From contig JAVIAB010000160.1 of assembly GCA_032433765.1 (NCBI GenBank), forward strand, positions 33,135,852 through 33,199,851: DNA of 64,000 nt. The letters run 5' to 3'. How positions within the stretch are numbered: position 1 is the stretch's first letter; each line of letters begins with the position of its first letter. Source of the DNA: Megaustenia siamemsis (taxonomy: Eukaryota > Mollusca > Gastropoda > Stylommatophora > Ariophantidae). The notes under the pieces are model-generated. The model made no database searches and was not told the origin of the DNA. It saw only the letters and a list, made by a program, of their open reading frames with translations. The position numbers and the translations under genes were made by a program. Below, piece after piece: positions 21,396 through 34,667 of this stretch.

Positions 21396-21815
21396 AATAC
21401 ACTCTAAAGTGTACTTTTAAAATATAAAAGACGACTTGATAACCGTACGCTTGCCCCAAAATTCGAATAGCATTATGTAGATTTATCAAGAGATATAGCC
21501 AAGGTTGCCAGCTGGTTTTTTATTATTACAAATTTCATAAATTTTGATTTTGTTCAGTCTATTTGACAAATGAGAAATATTTTGCTTACATGAGGCTTTT
21601 CTGGATTTTAAAAATATATACACACACAAACACAGGCAAACACTATACTAACATCAAATACTATCCTCATTTTAAACTATTTTTTTTTAAAACGAAGATA
21701 ATTTTGTTACAAAACACACAAACATCACTAGTAGTGTATTTAAGTAAAATGTGTAGTTTCAGTTTCGACAATTGTGAGGTGTACGAAAACGTGAAAGAAC
21801 ACAAACATGATTGTT
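21396..21815. other. Unassigned AT-rich intron sequence
   Basis: The forward open frame at 21563-21820 has no domain. Confidence 0.3.
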
Positions 21816-21817
21816 AC

Positions 21818-23195
<1,378 letters not shown>

Positions 23196-23199
23196 ATAA

Positions 23200-23482
23200 A
23201 AGGCAGCGTCTAAAAACATCAGAAAGAAACAATCAACATTTTTCCGGCACATCATGAGAAGAGGAAAGTTGGAATACTTGGTTACAACTGGCAAAACAAA
23301 AGGAAAGAGAAACCGCGGACGACAAAGAGAGAAAATGCTGGATAGCTTGGTGTCATGGCATGGAAAACAGTTAACAATAGAACAGATACGATGCACTGTA
23401 GATAGAAGATTGTGGAAGGACATGATCGCCAACGCCAACCGGTATGGCACATGGTGATGATGATGACGATGATGATGACCCA
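23200..23482 (+). mobile_element. LINE 3' end (family 1) inserted in the CTAA array
   Basis: A 5'-truncated copy. It encodes HIMRRGKLEYLVTTG, RGRQREKMLDSLVSWHGKQ and RRLWKDMIANANRYGTW, then a stop and a (GATGAT)n tail. These are the final ~80 residues of a LINE ORF2 protein. The CTAA array on both sides and possible ATCTAAATAA duplications fit target-primed insertion. Confidence 0.8.
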
Positions 23483-23683
23483 TCTAAATAACAATCTAAC
23501 TATATAAATAACGTATTATCTACCAATCTAACTAGAACTATATATCTAACTAACTAACTAACTAACTAACTACCTATCTAAATAACTAATTACCTACCTA
23601 TATAACTAACTAACTACCTATCTAAATAACTAATTACCTACCTAACTACTAATTATTTAACTAACTAGCTAACTAAAGTTCGT

Positions 23684-24527
23684 TCACAAATTCATGCCTA
23701 CAGAGTTGATCAATTATCTCGGAAACTGTTTGATGAATTTTCTGTAATTCTTTTACATGATATCTTATTTTTTTTCACCGACCTTCAGATTTTATAACAT
23801 TTAAGTACAAAGGTAGTCTGAATTTTGAACAAATCGTTATTTGTTATATAATTTTAGGAAAATATCAAACCGCGTGCTCTAAACATTAGATTTTACTGTA
23901 AATTATGTAAATTTTCTAACAATGCAAGCCAAAGGCATATCCGTATTACATTGAATAGTAATATAACCGACCCCTTTTAGATTCCTTGCGAAAGTGCATG
24001 TACAATAACACAGTTACCTTTTGCATAGTAATGCATTTACACTTTAAACTCTTCATGGTTTTAAAACTCAAGTAGTCACTTCACAACAGCTTACAAATTA
24101 TTACACATAGAGGAATATTCATTAATAGTAAATATTTTGTCAAAATACGCCTCTGGACCAATTTAACAAGAAACCGGAAATGAAATTACCAAAAAAAATC
24201 CATCGGAGTACCGTTAGTCTTACAAGTTAAGAGTGCGAAACGGTGCTAAAATTGTGTAGTGTGCACGTGAAATCTGCCATTTTAATTGGTGAGTTGATTA
24301 CAACAAATGTGGGTATTGTAAAATCCTAAAATTTAGGACAAGCAAGAAAGTCTTATTCTTTTATACCTCAAATAAACAAAAATATTCCCTAAATGTATGA
24401 CAGCAGGGCAAAAAATCATACTGAAGGTCGGTGAAAAAAATAAGATTTCACACAAAAGAATTACTGATTCATCAGTTTCCGAGATAATTAATAAACTCTG
24501 TGGGCACGGATTTCTGAACAAACTATA
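23684..24527. mobile_element. TIR element (MITE-like) inside the CTAA array
   Basis: The outer ~110 bases of each end are inverted copies. AGTTCGTTCACAAATTCATG on the left pairs with AGTTTGTTCAGAAATCCGTG on the right (minus strand). Both continue through CAGAGTT, AATTATCTCGGAAACTG, GTAATTCTTTT and TTCACCGACCTTCAG. The interior (~600 bases) is AT-rich and has no transposase. A non-autonomous DNA transposon is the best reading; superfamily unknown. Confidence 0.75.
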
Positions 24528-24709
24528 ACTATCTATTTAACAATTAACTGTCTAACTATCTATCTAACCCTAACCCTATCTAATTAACAAACTAACTACC
24601 TATCTAACTAACTACTAACTAGCGTACTAATTATTTATTTAACTAACTAACTGTCTAAGCAACTAATTAATTAACAAAGTAACTAATGAACTAACTAACT
24701 AATCAGAAA

Positions 24710-25295
24710 ACGAAAGCTAGGTTGAAAAATGTCCTCCTAACATTGTTGTTGGGAGATGCACCACAGAAATAAAAAGCAGAATAGCTCAGGCCAAAATAGC
24801 ATTTCAGAAAATGAACAAATATATTATGCAACAAATCTATGTCAATGAAAGTGAGAGAGTTCATCGGTGCTATATAGAACCAATTCTGACCTATTGAAGC
24901 GAATCATGGACAGTAGACAAACAAATGAAAAGACGATTAGAGGCCACAGAGATGGGATTTCTCAGAAGAATGTTGAAAGTTACCTGGACAGCTAAAAAGA
25001 CCAATGAGGAAGTTCTCAAAGAGGCCAACACAAAAAGGGAGCTCCTAAAAAAACATCAGAAAGAAGCAATCAACATTTTCGGGCACATCATGAGAAGAGG
25101 AAAATTGGAATACTTGGTTACAACGGGCAAAATAGTAGGAAAGAGAGATCGCGGACGACAAAAAGAGAAAATACTGGATAGCTTGGTGTCATGGCATGGA
25201 AAACAGTCAACAACAGAACTCATACAATGCACTGTGGATAGAAGATTGAGGGACATGATCACCTACGCCAACCGGTATGGCACATGCTGATGAAC
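24710..25295 (+). mobile_element. LINE 3' end (family 1), long copy
   Basis: It begins in the RT thumb region (RTTEIKSRIAQAKIAFQKMN), has one in-frame stop in the YIEPILTY*SESW segment, and then runs open for 121 codons. That run covers MGFLRRMLKVTWTAKKTNEE, FGHIMRRGKLEYLVTTG and MITYANRYGTC. It ends in TGATGA. It is the best reference for family 1 in this window. Confidence 0.85.
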
Positions 25296-25299
25296 ATTG

Positions 25300-25650
25300 T
25301 TGTGTTGACAGGAGGGGCAACCTGCGCAATAGCAGTATTGTTGACCACTTTGGACATTTAAATCGTCTAAATCAGACACCAAGTCAAATTTTAAAATAAA
25401 GAGTTCAAAGCTGAAGCATCTTTAAGTTTCAGAAATCAGAAAAGACAAAAGACATCCAATATTTTTTCATGGAGTGGTGACAACCATCCCAAGCAATAAC
25501 ATCTCTTCTTTTCTCCATCGTTCACATAGGCCATTAGCTTTCTGCGCTAAATAGAAAATGAAGTTGAATTTGTAGTTTTAGCATTTTTGGTGTAAATATT
25601 GGTTATATATGTCTAATGTATAATTGGATGCATTAACTATTGTACTTGAA
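25300..25650. other. Unassigned intron sequence
   Basis: Nothing recognised between two LINE ends. Confidence 0.3.
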
Positions 25651-25654
25651 AAGA

Positions 25655-25918
25655 GAGCTAATTTCTAATATTAGGAAGAAACAATCATCATTTTTTGACC
25701 ATGTAATGAGAAGAGAACAACTGGAATATATTGTAACAACTGGAAAAATTGAGGGACTAAGAGATAGAGGGAGGCAAAGAGAATAAATACAAGACAGCTT
25801 AAGAGAATGGTTTGGCAAAAGGTTAACAACTGAAATGATAAATAACTGTCGAGATCGAAAGTTGTGGAGAGACATGATCACCTACGCCAGTAGGCCCGGT
25901 ACTTGATGATGATGATGA
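25655..25918 (+). mobile_element. LINE 3' end (family 2)
   Basis: Translation of VMRREQLEYIVTTGKIEG, then RDRGRQRE with a stop, DSLREWFGKRLTTEMINN and MITYASRPGT, followed by an (ATG)n tail. Other copies lie at 27790-28050 and 55660-56130. Confidence 0.8.
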
Positions 25919-25987
25919 TTGTACTTGAATTATTCTTGATCATTCCCGCGCCGTTAGAAGTTACATAGGACTTGTAGTATTTTTCGT

Positions 25988-26445
25988 CCCACATCTCCAC
26001 ATCTTCACATCCCCCACATCTCCACATCTCCACATCTCCACATCCCCACATTTCCACATCCCCACATCTCCACATCTTCACATCTCTACATCACCACATC
26101 TCCACATCTCCACATCCCCACATCTCCACATCTCCACTTCTCCACATCCCCACTTCTCCACATCTCCACATCCCCACATCTCCACATCCCCACATCCCCA
26201 CATCCCCACATCTCCACATCTCCACATCCCCACATCTCCACTTCTCCACATCTCCACATCCCCACATCCCCACATCTCCACATCCCCACATCTCCACATC
26301 TCCACATCTCCACATCTCCACATCTCCACATCCCCACATCCCCACATCTCCACATCTCCACATCCCCACATCCACACATCCCCACATTTCCACATCTCCA
26401 CATCCCCACATCTCCACATCCCCACATCCCCACATCTCCACATCT
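25988..26445. repeat. (CACATC)n-based satellite
   Basis: Units alternate CCACATCTC and CCACATCCC. It is open in all minus-strand frames, giving spurious MWRCGDVE-type repeat peptides. Confidence 0.93.
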
Positions 26446-26454
26446 CTAAGAGAG

Positions 26455-26780
26455 ATGTTAGATCTTATCTAATGAGTCTATGCCTACTAACTTTGCTTCT
26501 ATTATAAGCATTCTTTTCAGTCTTTCTCTCTGGGTCATCCTCTTTTTCTGTCTCCTAATGTTTCCCACAGAAGAGTCTGTTTTGGAATTCTCTTATTGCC
26601 TCTTCTCATCACGTGTCCGACATATCTTCTCGTTCTAATTGTAGATGAAATGTCTGGTTCTCCGAACATTTCTCCTATCTTAATATTAGCCTTCAGTTCA
26701 TTCCATTGTACACACAGTATTCTTAGGCATTTGTCTTCAAAAATGAATTATTTTCAATTATTACAGAGGCTTAAATAAAT
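26455..26780 (-). mobile_element. LINE 3' end (family 4)
   Basis: The minus-strand translation has FEDKCLRILCVQWNELKAN, RTRRYVGHVMRRGN and LLWETLGDRKRG followed by a stop. It parallels the copy at 28915-29520. Confidence 0.65.
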
Positions 26781-26849
26781 AGTCTTATGCAGTCTGGAGC
26801 GAATTAGTTCAAATTATATTATTTATTGAGGTAACAAATAAGACTAAAA

Positions 26850-27515
26850 CTATGATCATAAACAAAGAAAATTCTCACGACCTACAATTAAATATTAAAG
26901 CTGATAGTATACATCTGAAGACAGTTCAGAGTTACAATTAGCTAGGACATACTATAACCAGTCATGGAAAATGTACAACTGAAATAAAGAAAAGAGTAGG
27001 TATGGCAAAAAGTAATTTTAATGTCATGAAAAATTGACTTACATCAAAACAAATAACAGTAGGGCTAAAACTAAGAATAGCAAAATGTTACATCTTCTCA
27101 AAATTCTTGTATGGTGCAGAAACATGGACATTAGACAAAAAAACAGAACAGAAAATTGAAGCCTTTGAAATGTGGAGTTATAGAAGAATAGGTAGAATTG
27201 AATGGAAAGAAAAGAAAACAAACGAGAAAGCTTTAAAACAACTGAAAATGAAAAGAGAACTACTAAACACAATTAGAACAAGACAAATAACATTTTTGGG
27301 GCATGTTAAAAGACACAACAGCCTAATAAAACTAATATTGGAAGGGAAAATACAAGGTACAAGAGGAAGAGGCAGACCAAGACTAACATGGACGAGTAAC
27401 ATCAAAAGATGGACAAGTCAACCTATGACAGACTGCACCATCAAAGCAAGAGACAGAGTGGAATGGCGCTCCATGGTAGACAACCTTCGATGTGGAGACG
27501 GCACTCGATGATGAT
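26850..27515 (+). mobile_element. LINE 3' end (family 3), long copy
   Basis: It begins in the RT palm/thumb (GHTITSHGKCTTEIKKRVGM, with early stops), then runs open for 134 codons. That run contains FLYGAETWTLDKKTEQKIEA, FLGHVKRHNSLIKLILEGKI and RGRGRPRLTWTSNIKRWTS. It ends GDGTR before a stop and ATGATGATGA. Reference copy for family 3. Confidence 0.85.
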
Positions 27516-27744
27516 GAGTACAAATCGCGATTACAGGAGCCTCCTCTAACGAATCGTGTACGAATAGTGAGGTTGCATTGTATGCCTAACGTAAGTATTT
27601 ATGAAAACAGAATATATGACGGTCGATGTGGAGTAAGGTTAGGGTACCGGCATTGCATTTTCAACAGGGCTCTGGTTCGAAACTATTTTAATGTGCGCGC
27701 CTGCTATTTTATGTTGTGACCTCTGGTCTCCGTATACCTGGACC

Positions 27745-27790
27745 GATTAACTAATAATATCGAAGAAACACCAGGACCGAGTGACAGGTC
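27745..27790. repeat. Single diverged monomer of the 34-bp satellite
   Basis: TAATATCGAAGAAACACC, then GGACCGAGTGACAGG, matches the unit of the array at 28285-28545 at most positions. A family 2 LINE end sits between this monomer and the array. Confidence 0.65.
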
Positions 27791-28050
27791 ATCATCAACA
27801 TTATCAAGTACCTGGCCTGCTGGCGTAGGTGATCATGTCTCTCCACAGCTTTCGATCTCGACAGTTATTTATCATTTCTGTTGTTGACCTTCTACCATGC
27901 CATTCTCTTAAGCTGTCTGGTAACTTTTCTCTTTGCTTCCCTCTTTCTCTTAGTCACTCAATTTTTCCATTTGTTACATTATATTACAGTTGTTCTCTTC
28001 ACATTACATGGTCAAAAATGATGATTGTTTCTTCCTAATATTCACGATTG
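27790..28050 (-). mobile_element. LINE 3' end (family 2)
   Basis: Reverse-complement copy of the family 2 tail, starting with a CATCATCA tail on the plus strand, followed by the complement of MITYASRPGT. Stops present. Confidence 0.75.
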
Positions 28051-28284
28051 TACAAAGAAGTTACGATTGTGGTTTTCTGTTGCCTTCCGTCGGTTTGTTT
28101 ACAGTTAGCTCCGCTAACCTTTGACTAAAATGTCTCACCCATAAGGCAGTGGGGTTGTTTTACTTCGGGGTACCCTCCCTTAGCCTTTTACTCTCCCGAG
28201 CATACCTGCAAGGCAGCAGGGCAGCCGCAGGTTGTACTGTTTACTGCATACAGTAGCAGGTAAAATTACCTGACCTGACATGAA

Positions 28285-28545
28285 AGTGACAGGTAATATC
28301 GAAGAAATACCTGAATCAAGTGACAAGTAATATCGAAGAAATACCTGAATCGAGTGACAAGTAATATCGAAGAAATACCTGAATCGAGTGACAAGTAATA
28401 TCGAAGAAATACCTGAATCAAGTGACAAGTAATATCGAAGAAATACTTGAATCGAGTGACAAGTAATATCGAAGAAATACCTGGATCAAGTGACAAGTAA
28501 TATCGAAGAAATACCTGGATCAAGTGACAAGTAATATCGAAAAAG
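28285..28545. repeat. 34-bp satellite
   Basis: About 8 units of the form GACAAGTAATATCGAAGAAA plus TACCTGAATCGAGT, with GAATCG/GAATCA variation. Confidence 0.93.
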
Positions 28546-28564
28546 TGTCTAAAACTTCTTCTTC

Positions 28565-28870
28565 TTTCCTTCTTCATCTGCCTTTCAGCGTCGATGGGAG
28601 ATATAATTTGCGGTCTTGTGCTCCTCTGTGTGCCTTTGCTGATTTTATGTTTCCTTATTTTTCTAGTATTCCATCAATCAATCTTGTTTATTGTCGGTCA
28701 TTTGGTTTGGTGTTCCCGCAACGTTTATTGAAGGCTCTTTATATTATGTTTTGTTCTTTCATTCTTGTCATAATCTTTGTCTTATCATGTGGCCAAACTA
28801 TTTTAATCTGTTGTTTCTTTATATATTCTATTATATTCTATTCTATTCTATTCCATTGACCTTTCGAGCC
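28565..28870 (-). mobile_element. LINE 3' end (family 8)
   Basis: Matches 41885-42160 in the same orientation, with shared strings TGCCTTTCAGCGTCGA and GGGAGATATAATTTGCGGTC. The minus-strand reading gives RRKDRKLYLPSTLKG-type residues in the 41.9-kb copy. Decayed. Confidence 0.65.
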
Positions 28871-28914
28871 GTGGCCGGCCCATAGGGCGTAGACCAAGAT
28901 ACTCCTTCTCTTAT

Positions 28915-29520
28915 CTGAATTTTTGTTCTACTATCAGTTTTCAATTCTTTTAAAGATATTTTATCAAATCTCGCCATTTGTCTCTGTTCTGTGCGAGCAG
29001 CTCTATCTCATTGAGGAAGCCGATGCCTGCTGCTCTTGCCTCTCTCATCAATGTTCTTCTCAGTGTCTCTTTGGGTCTTCCTCTTTTTATCTGACCTGTT
29101 GTTTCCCACATGAGGGCTTGCTTTGCTATTCGGTAATTATATATTCTCATCACATGTCCAACATTTCACCATCGTCTTTTCTTTATTACTGAAGATATTA
29201 GTGGTTGATTGGCGATTTCTCTAATTTCCTTGTTTGTTTTGAATCCGTTCCACGCTATACCAAGTATTTTCCTTAGACATTTATTTTCGAATGCGTTCAA
29301 CTTTACTTCTATATCTCTTGTTGTTTTCCAGCTTTCACACGCATACGTAAGGGTTGATAGTACATTTGATTTGAATAGCCTAAGTTTTGTGTTTGTGCTG
29401 ATGAGTTTTGATTTCCACAACTTTTCAAGGTTTCTGAAAGACATTGCTGCTTTAGCTATTCTGATTCTAATTTCTTTGCTTGTATCCCCTTCTCGATCAA
29501 ATATATTCTATGGCAGGGGC
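28915..29520 (-). mobile_element. LINE 3' end (family 4), long copy
   Basis: On the minus strand one frame has KAAMSFRNLEKLWKSKLIS, LSTLTYACESWKTT and CLRKILGIAWNGFKTNKEI. After a frameshift near 29160 comes QALMWETTGQIKRGRPKETL and a NRDKWRDLIKYL ending. This is RT thumb to C-terminus of a LINE ORF2. Confidence 0.8.
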
Positions 29521-29759
29521 TATTTCTAGCTTCATTTTTTCTTCTCTCACTTCTTCATTTATGAAATTATCTCTCAGCATTTCTGGAAGAAAATACAAAA
29601 TTTCAAAAATGTTAATTGCCAGCCACAGAGATAACATATCCTGGTTTGTGGTCTTTTTTTTTTTTTTAATAGTTTTCATTTGTGTAGTTTCAAACAAAAA
29701 ACGTGAGCAGTTCATTTGTCCCATCTGTTCTTAGTACTTAGAGAGAGTGGTGGAGTGGA

Positions 29760-29930
29760 TATCATCATCATGTGCCATACCGGTTGGTGTAGGCGATCAT
29801 GTCCCTCCACAATCTTCTATCTACAGTGCACCGTATCAGTTCTGTTGTTGACTGTTGCCATGACACCAAGCTATCCAGTATTTTTTCTCTTTGTCATCCG
29901 CGATATCTCTTTCCTTTTATTTTGGAGTGG
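29760..29930 (-). mobile_element. LINE 3' end (family 1), short
   Basis: Complement of the RGRQREK to NANRYGT tail with an ATCATCATC start on the plus strand. Heavily truncated. Confidence 0.7.
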
Positions 29931-30074
29931 ATATGGACGAATCAAAAAACAGCTGCCGCTCTCCCAATAAAGTGGGCGAGTGTTCGATTCACGTTTAGTT
30001 CAACAATTATTTTTTTAATTTCTACATTGAAGTTGAGATGCGAACTCTGACCCAATCATCTCGTAGCGACTGCA

Positions 30075-30345
30075 GGGAGCATAGTAAAGTAAAGTAAAGA
30101 GCCCACATCACGTCAAGTGGCGTATAGGGAATATGGTGTTAGTGACCATACATTTTACAGACCTTCAGCACATGATTTTTGGGGTAATGTGGTCGGTATT
30201 AGGCCCGTGCCGCTTTACTTTCCCAGAAAAAATTCGGTACCCATTTAAGGCTGGGTGAACCCGGATGCCGTCGATTGGGATCGAACCCTTCGTCTTGTCC
30301 TTTGTAGTCCAGTTCACTAACCACTGAGCTATCGCGGTTCCCGAC
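30075..30345 (-). mobile_element. SINE family I
   Basis: Complete from the A box (GATAGCTCAGTGGTTAG on the minus strand) to the terminal hairpin, with three AAGTA units on the plus strand forming the tail. Confidence 0.9.
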
Positions 30346-30679
30346 CACAGTGAGCATGCTCCTTTATTTTCCAACTCAACAGTCACCTCCAGCAGCTCAC
30401 GGAAATTGGACAGTTGCGTTTATTGTAAGTGTATTTTTTTAGATCCGAGTAATTGTTGTTGTGTGTATGTGTGTGTGTGCGTGTGTGTGTGTGTTTGGGG
30501 AGTGTGGGTATGTGTGTGTGTACGTGCGTGTGTGTGTATGTAAAATGGAGTCAACATCTTAATAAGATGATATGAGTTGTCTATTCTTGAAATTCAGCAC
30601 AATCAGTCTCACACCGAGAAATATAATATTACAATTAAAACACCATCGAATTATTTCATGAAAATGTTCAGTGATCTTC
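30346..30679. other. Unassigned, with (GT)n at 30456-30540
   Basis: A GT-rich microsatellite; otherwise nothing recognised. Confidence 0.4.
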
Positions 30680-30785
30680 TTCTTTTTTCTCTTTCTCACT
30701 GATAGCGAAAAGGTGATGTGGTTATATCATTTGCCGTTCTTGAGCTGCTCGAACTGTCTGAATTAGTGATTTTGTTTCCGTTCGA
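30680..30785 (-). mobile_element. LINE 3' end (family 5), short
   Basis: Matches the tail copies at 63150-63400 (TTCTCTTTCTCACTGATA, TTATATCATTTG, GAACTGTCTGAATTAGTGAT). Only the last ~100 bases are retained. Confidence 0.65.
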
Positions 30786-31130
30786 ATTTGATCACAAATA
30801 AATCCGTTCGAAATCGAAAACAAGAACACTTGAATTTCATTTTACTACGGGCAATGGAATTCATTTATAATTTAAATTTGACTCCCATCGCAAAAAATGC
30901 GTCGTGTAGTGATCACTATATGAAAATTACCACAGACAAAGACAGAAGTCATGATTGTTACAAGAAAATTATTTTTTTTAAAAACACTCACACCTTATAT
31001 ATGAGAACGCAAATGAAAGCTAAAAACGAACTTTACACTCACGTGAAGTGTCAAAAGCTCTAGTGGGAAAATACAAATAGAGATTGACAACAAATGTTGC
31101 AAAATTGAGTTATTGTTATTGAGTTATTTG
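30786..31130. other. Unassigned intron sequence
   Basis: No domain in the open frame at 30788-31063. Confidence 0.3.
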
Positions 31131-31230
31131 CGGGTCATCATCATTGCACTCCGAACATGTCCATAGGTGCTCAGATCCCCTACCCAGCAGCTCCCGCTGT
31201 GTCCAGCGACTGACAACTCATGTTCTGTGT
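31130..31230 (+). repeat. Dispersed repeat R3
   Basis: TGTCCATAGGTGCTCAGATCCC recurs in altered form near 34250 and 45325, with a possible weaker copy near 31460. Class unknown; strand assigned arbitrarily. Confidence 0.5.
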
Positions 31231-31712
31231 AAGTCTTCTTATACGCCCACTATGTTTCAAAATAAATCTGGCGACTGGATAATGGCATCCAATATTAGAA
31301 AACAAACATGCAAACTTCTGTCAGCGAGAAAAAGAAGTGGTCCTGACACGTTCACATCATGCGGCCTATTAAAGTGACATTTAATACTTCACTTCTCTAC
31401 AAAGGTATGTTAGGAGACATCATTAGCTAGAGTTAGTATTTGCAGCACTCAGGGCAAACCCATAGGTGCTGCGTCACTTTCAGCAGAAAAGACGACTTTG
31501 ATTTTTTTTAAAAATCTAAAACCAAAACATAAGACGATGTATAACTGAAGCATAAACTTGACTTAGCTCTCTGGGTATCTTCTTCATATATAGTTAACAT
31601 ATAAATGTTAATATTTAACATTTCAGTGTTAAATGCTTCTATGAGCTAGGTGTTTCTCATGATATGACAGTTAGTTAGTTATTTAGCTATTTAGACAGCT
31701 AGTTAGTTGGTT

Positions 31713-31993
31713 GTAGCCTCGGTGGCTGAGTGGTTAGTGCCCTAGCTTGCTGATCTGAAGGGTCCAGGATCGATCCCCAGAAATGACAATTTTTTTTCTC
31801 CCTAACCGACAAGGCTCCGCAAGGTTCAGCGAGCCTCTAAAAACGGGTACCAGAGATTGTTCTTGGAAGTAACACGGCCTGGCGTGATACCGACCATATC
31901 ACCAAAAAGTATGCCGTGTTCATAAATAATGTGGTCGGTCACTAACACCATATTCTCCATACGCCTAGAAGGTGTCGAGTGAACTTTTACTTT
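31713..31993 (+). mobile_element. SINE family II
   Basis: The head has TGGCTGAGTGGTTAGTGCCC (A box) and GGATCGATCCCC (B box). The body has GGCGTGATACCGACCATATC and GGTCACTAACACCATATTC, shared with family I. TAGTTAGTTGGTT occurs on both sides, a plausible duplication although it lies in TTAG repeats. Confidence 0.9.
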
Positions 31994-34215
31994 TAGTTAG
32001 TTGGTTAGTTAGTTATTTAGTTCACCTGATAGCTATTTAGTTAATTAGTTAGTCAGTTATTTAGTTCACCTGATAGCTATTTAGTTAATTAGTTAGTCAG
32101 TCCATCAGTTAGTTAGTTATTTTATTTAGTTAGTCAGCTCATCAGTTAGTTATTTTATTTAGTTAGTGAGGTCATCAGTTTAGGTAGTTATTTTATTTAG
32201 TTAGTCAGTTCATCAGTTAGTTAGTTATTTTATTTAGTTAGTGAGGTCATCAGTTAGTTCTTTTATTTAGTTAGTGAGGTCATCAGTTTAGTTAGTTATT
32301 TTATTTAGTTAGTCAGCTCATCAGTTAGTTAGTTATTTTATTTAGTTAGTCAGTTCATCAGTTTAGTTAGTTATTTTATTTAGTTAGTCAGTTCATCAGT
32401 TTAGTTAGTTATTTTATTTAGTTAGTCAGTTCATCAATTTAGTTAGTTATTTTATTTAGTTAGTCAGTTCATCAGTTTAGTTAGTTATTTTATTTAGTTA
32501 GTCAGTTCATCAGTTTAGTTAGTTATTTTATTTAGTTAGTCAGTTCATCAATTTAGTTAGTTATTTTATTTAGTTAGTCAGTTCATCAATTTAGTTAGTT
32601 ATTTTATTTAGTTAGTCAGTTCATCAGTTTAGTTAGTTATTTTATTTAGTTAATCAGTTCATCAATTTAGTTAGTTATTTTATTTAGTTAGTCAGTTCAT
32701 CAGTTTAGTTAGTTATTTTATTTAGTTAGTCAGTTCATCAATTTAGTTAGTTATTTTATTTAGTTAGTCAGTTCATCAATTTAGTTAGTTATTTTATTTA
32801 GTTAGTCAGTTCATCAGTTTAGTTAGTTATTTTATTTAGTTAGTCAATTCATCAGTTTAGTTAGTTATTTTATTTAGTTAGTCGGTTCAACACTTAGTTA
32901 GTTATTTTATTTAGTTAGTCAGTTCATCAGTTTAGTTAGTTATTTTATTTAGTTAGTCAGTTCATCAGTTTAGTTAGTTATTTTATTTAGTTAGTCGGTT
33001 CATCACTTAGTTAGTTATTTTATTTAGTTAGTCAGTTCATCAGTTTAGTTAGTTATTTTATTTAGTTAGTCAGTTATTTAATTTGCATGACAAATAGATA
33101 GTTAATTAGATAGTCAGTTCATCAATTAGTTATTTTATTTAGATAGTCAGTTCATCAGTTAGATAGTTATTTTATTTAGCTAGTCAGTTCATCAGTTAGT
33201 TATTTTATTTAGTTAGTCAGTTATTTAATTTGCATGCCAACCAGTTAGTTAATTAGATAGTCAGTTCCCCAGTTAGTTAGTTATTTTATTTAGTTAGTCA
33301 GTTATTTAATTTGCATGACATCTAGTCAGTTAATTATTTAGTTATTTTATTTAGTTAGTCAGTTATTTAATTTGCATGACAGCTAGGTAGTTAATTAGTT
33401 AGTGAGTTCATCAGTTATTTAATTAGCATGACAGCTAGTTAGTTATTAGTTGTCAGTTCATCAGTTAGTTGGTTATTTTATTTAGTTAGTCAGTGTTTTA
33501 ATTAGTATGACAGATAGTTAGTTAATTAGATAGTCAGTTCATCATTTAGTTATTTTATTTAGTTAGTCAGTTTTTTAATTAGCATGACAGCTAGTTAGTT
33601 AATTAGATAGTCAGTTCACCAGTTAGTTAGTTATTTTACTTAGTTAGTCAGTTATTTAATTTGCATGACATCTAGTTAGTTAATTATTTAGTTATTTTAT
33701 TTAGTTAGTCAGTTATTTAATTTGCATGACAGCTAGGTAGTTAATTAATTAGTCAGTTCATCACTTATTTAATTAGCATAACAGCTAGTTAGTTAATTAG
33801 TTAGTCAGTTCATCGGTTAGTTATTTTATTTAGTTAGTCAGTCATTTAATTCGCATGACAGCTAGTTAGTTAATTAGATAGTTATTTTATTTAGTTAGTC
33901 AGTTATTTAATTAGCATGACAGCTAGTTAGTTCATTAGATAGTCAGTTCATCATTTAGTTATTTTATTTAGTTAGTTAGTTATTTAATTTGCGTGACAGC
34001 TAGTTAGTTAATTAGTCAGTTCATCAGTTAGTTATTTTATTTAGTTAGTTATTTAATTTGCGTGACAGCTAGTTAGTTAATTAGTCAGTTCATCAGTTAG
34101 TTATTTTATTTAGTTAGTTAGTTATTTAATTAACATGACAGCTAGTTAGTTAATTATTTAGTCAGCTCATCAGTTAGTCATTTAGATAGACAGCCAGCTA
34201 GTTGGTTAGTTCATC
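31994..34215. repeat. TTAG-rich satellite, 38-bp monomers
   Basis: About 2.2 kb. At 32390-33060 the unit is 38 bp (GTCAGTTCATCAGTTTAG, then TTAGTTATTTTATTTAGTTA). From 33060 longer composite units appear that add TTAATTTGCATGACAGCTAG, with the octamer ATTTGCAT. Confidence 0.93.
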
Positions 34216-34221
34216 AATTAA

Positions 34222-34370
34222 TTATTCATCGTATCACTTTTATTGCATGTCGGACAAATCCATAGGAGCTCAGATCCCTTCATCAGTTTATCACAGATCA
34301 CGTTGCGGCTGACATGAACTCTGATATAGTCTCCCATTGCACCGTACATATCACTCCCCTTTCTAGCCTA
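34222..34370 (+). repeat. Dispersed repeat R3, second copy
   Basis: TCGGACAAATCCATAGGAGC, then TCAGATCCC, parallels 31130 and 45300. Confidence 0.45.
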
Positions 34371-34655
34371 TGTATGTGTGTGCGCGCGCGCGTGCGTGCG
34401 TGTGTGTGTGTTTGTTTTTGCGCGCACGGAGCTCATGTCGAATATATCAGCCCTAAACTATTCCAAGCACTGACTGAAAGTCCAACACGATAAATGTCTC
34501 TTTTAAATTAAGAATCGTATTCAGAAGCGCACCTGAAATCCACAGCACAGGCTCTAGTCCGGTATAATTAAAGTTAACAGCAGTCAATCAGTCAGTGTAA
34601 TGAGTTTAATCATTTTTCTCCCTATCAGGTCAAGTTTATTTCTCTTACAGATCAA
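34371..34655. other. GT/GC microsatellite and unassigned sequence
   Basis: Alternating GT/GC at 34375-34430 could adopt non-B structure. Nothing else recognised. Confidence 0.4.
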
Positions 34656-34667
34656 ATGAAATATATA

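Noticed and set aside
24560..24585. CTAACCCTAACCCTATCT as interstitial telomere repeat
   Set aside because: Only two units, within CTAA-rich sequence.
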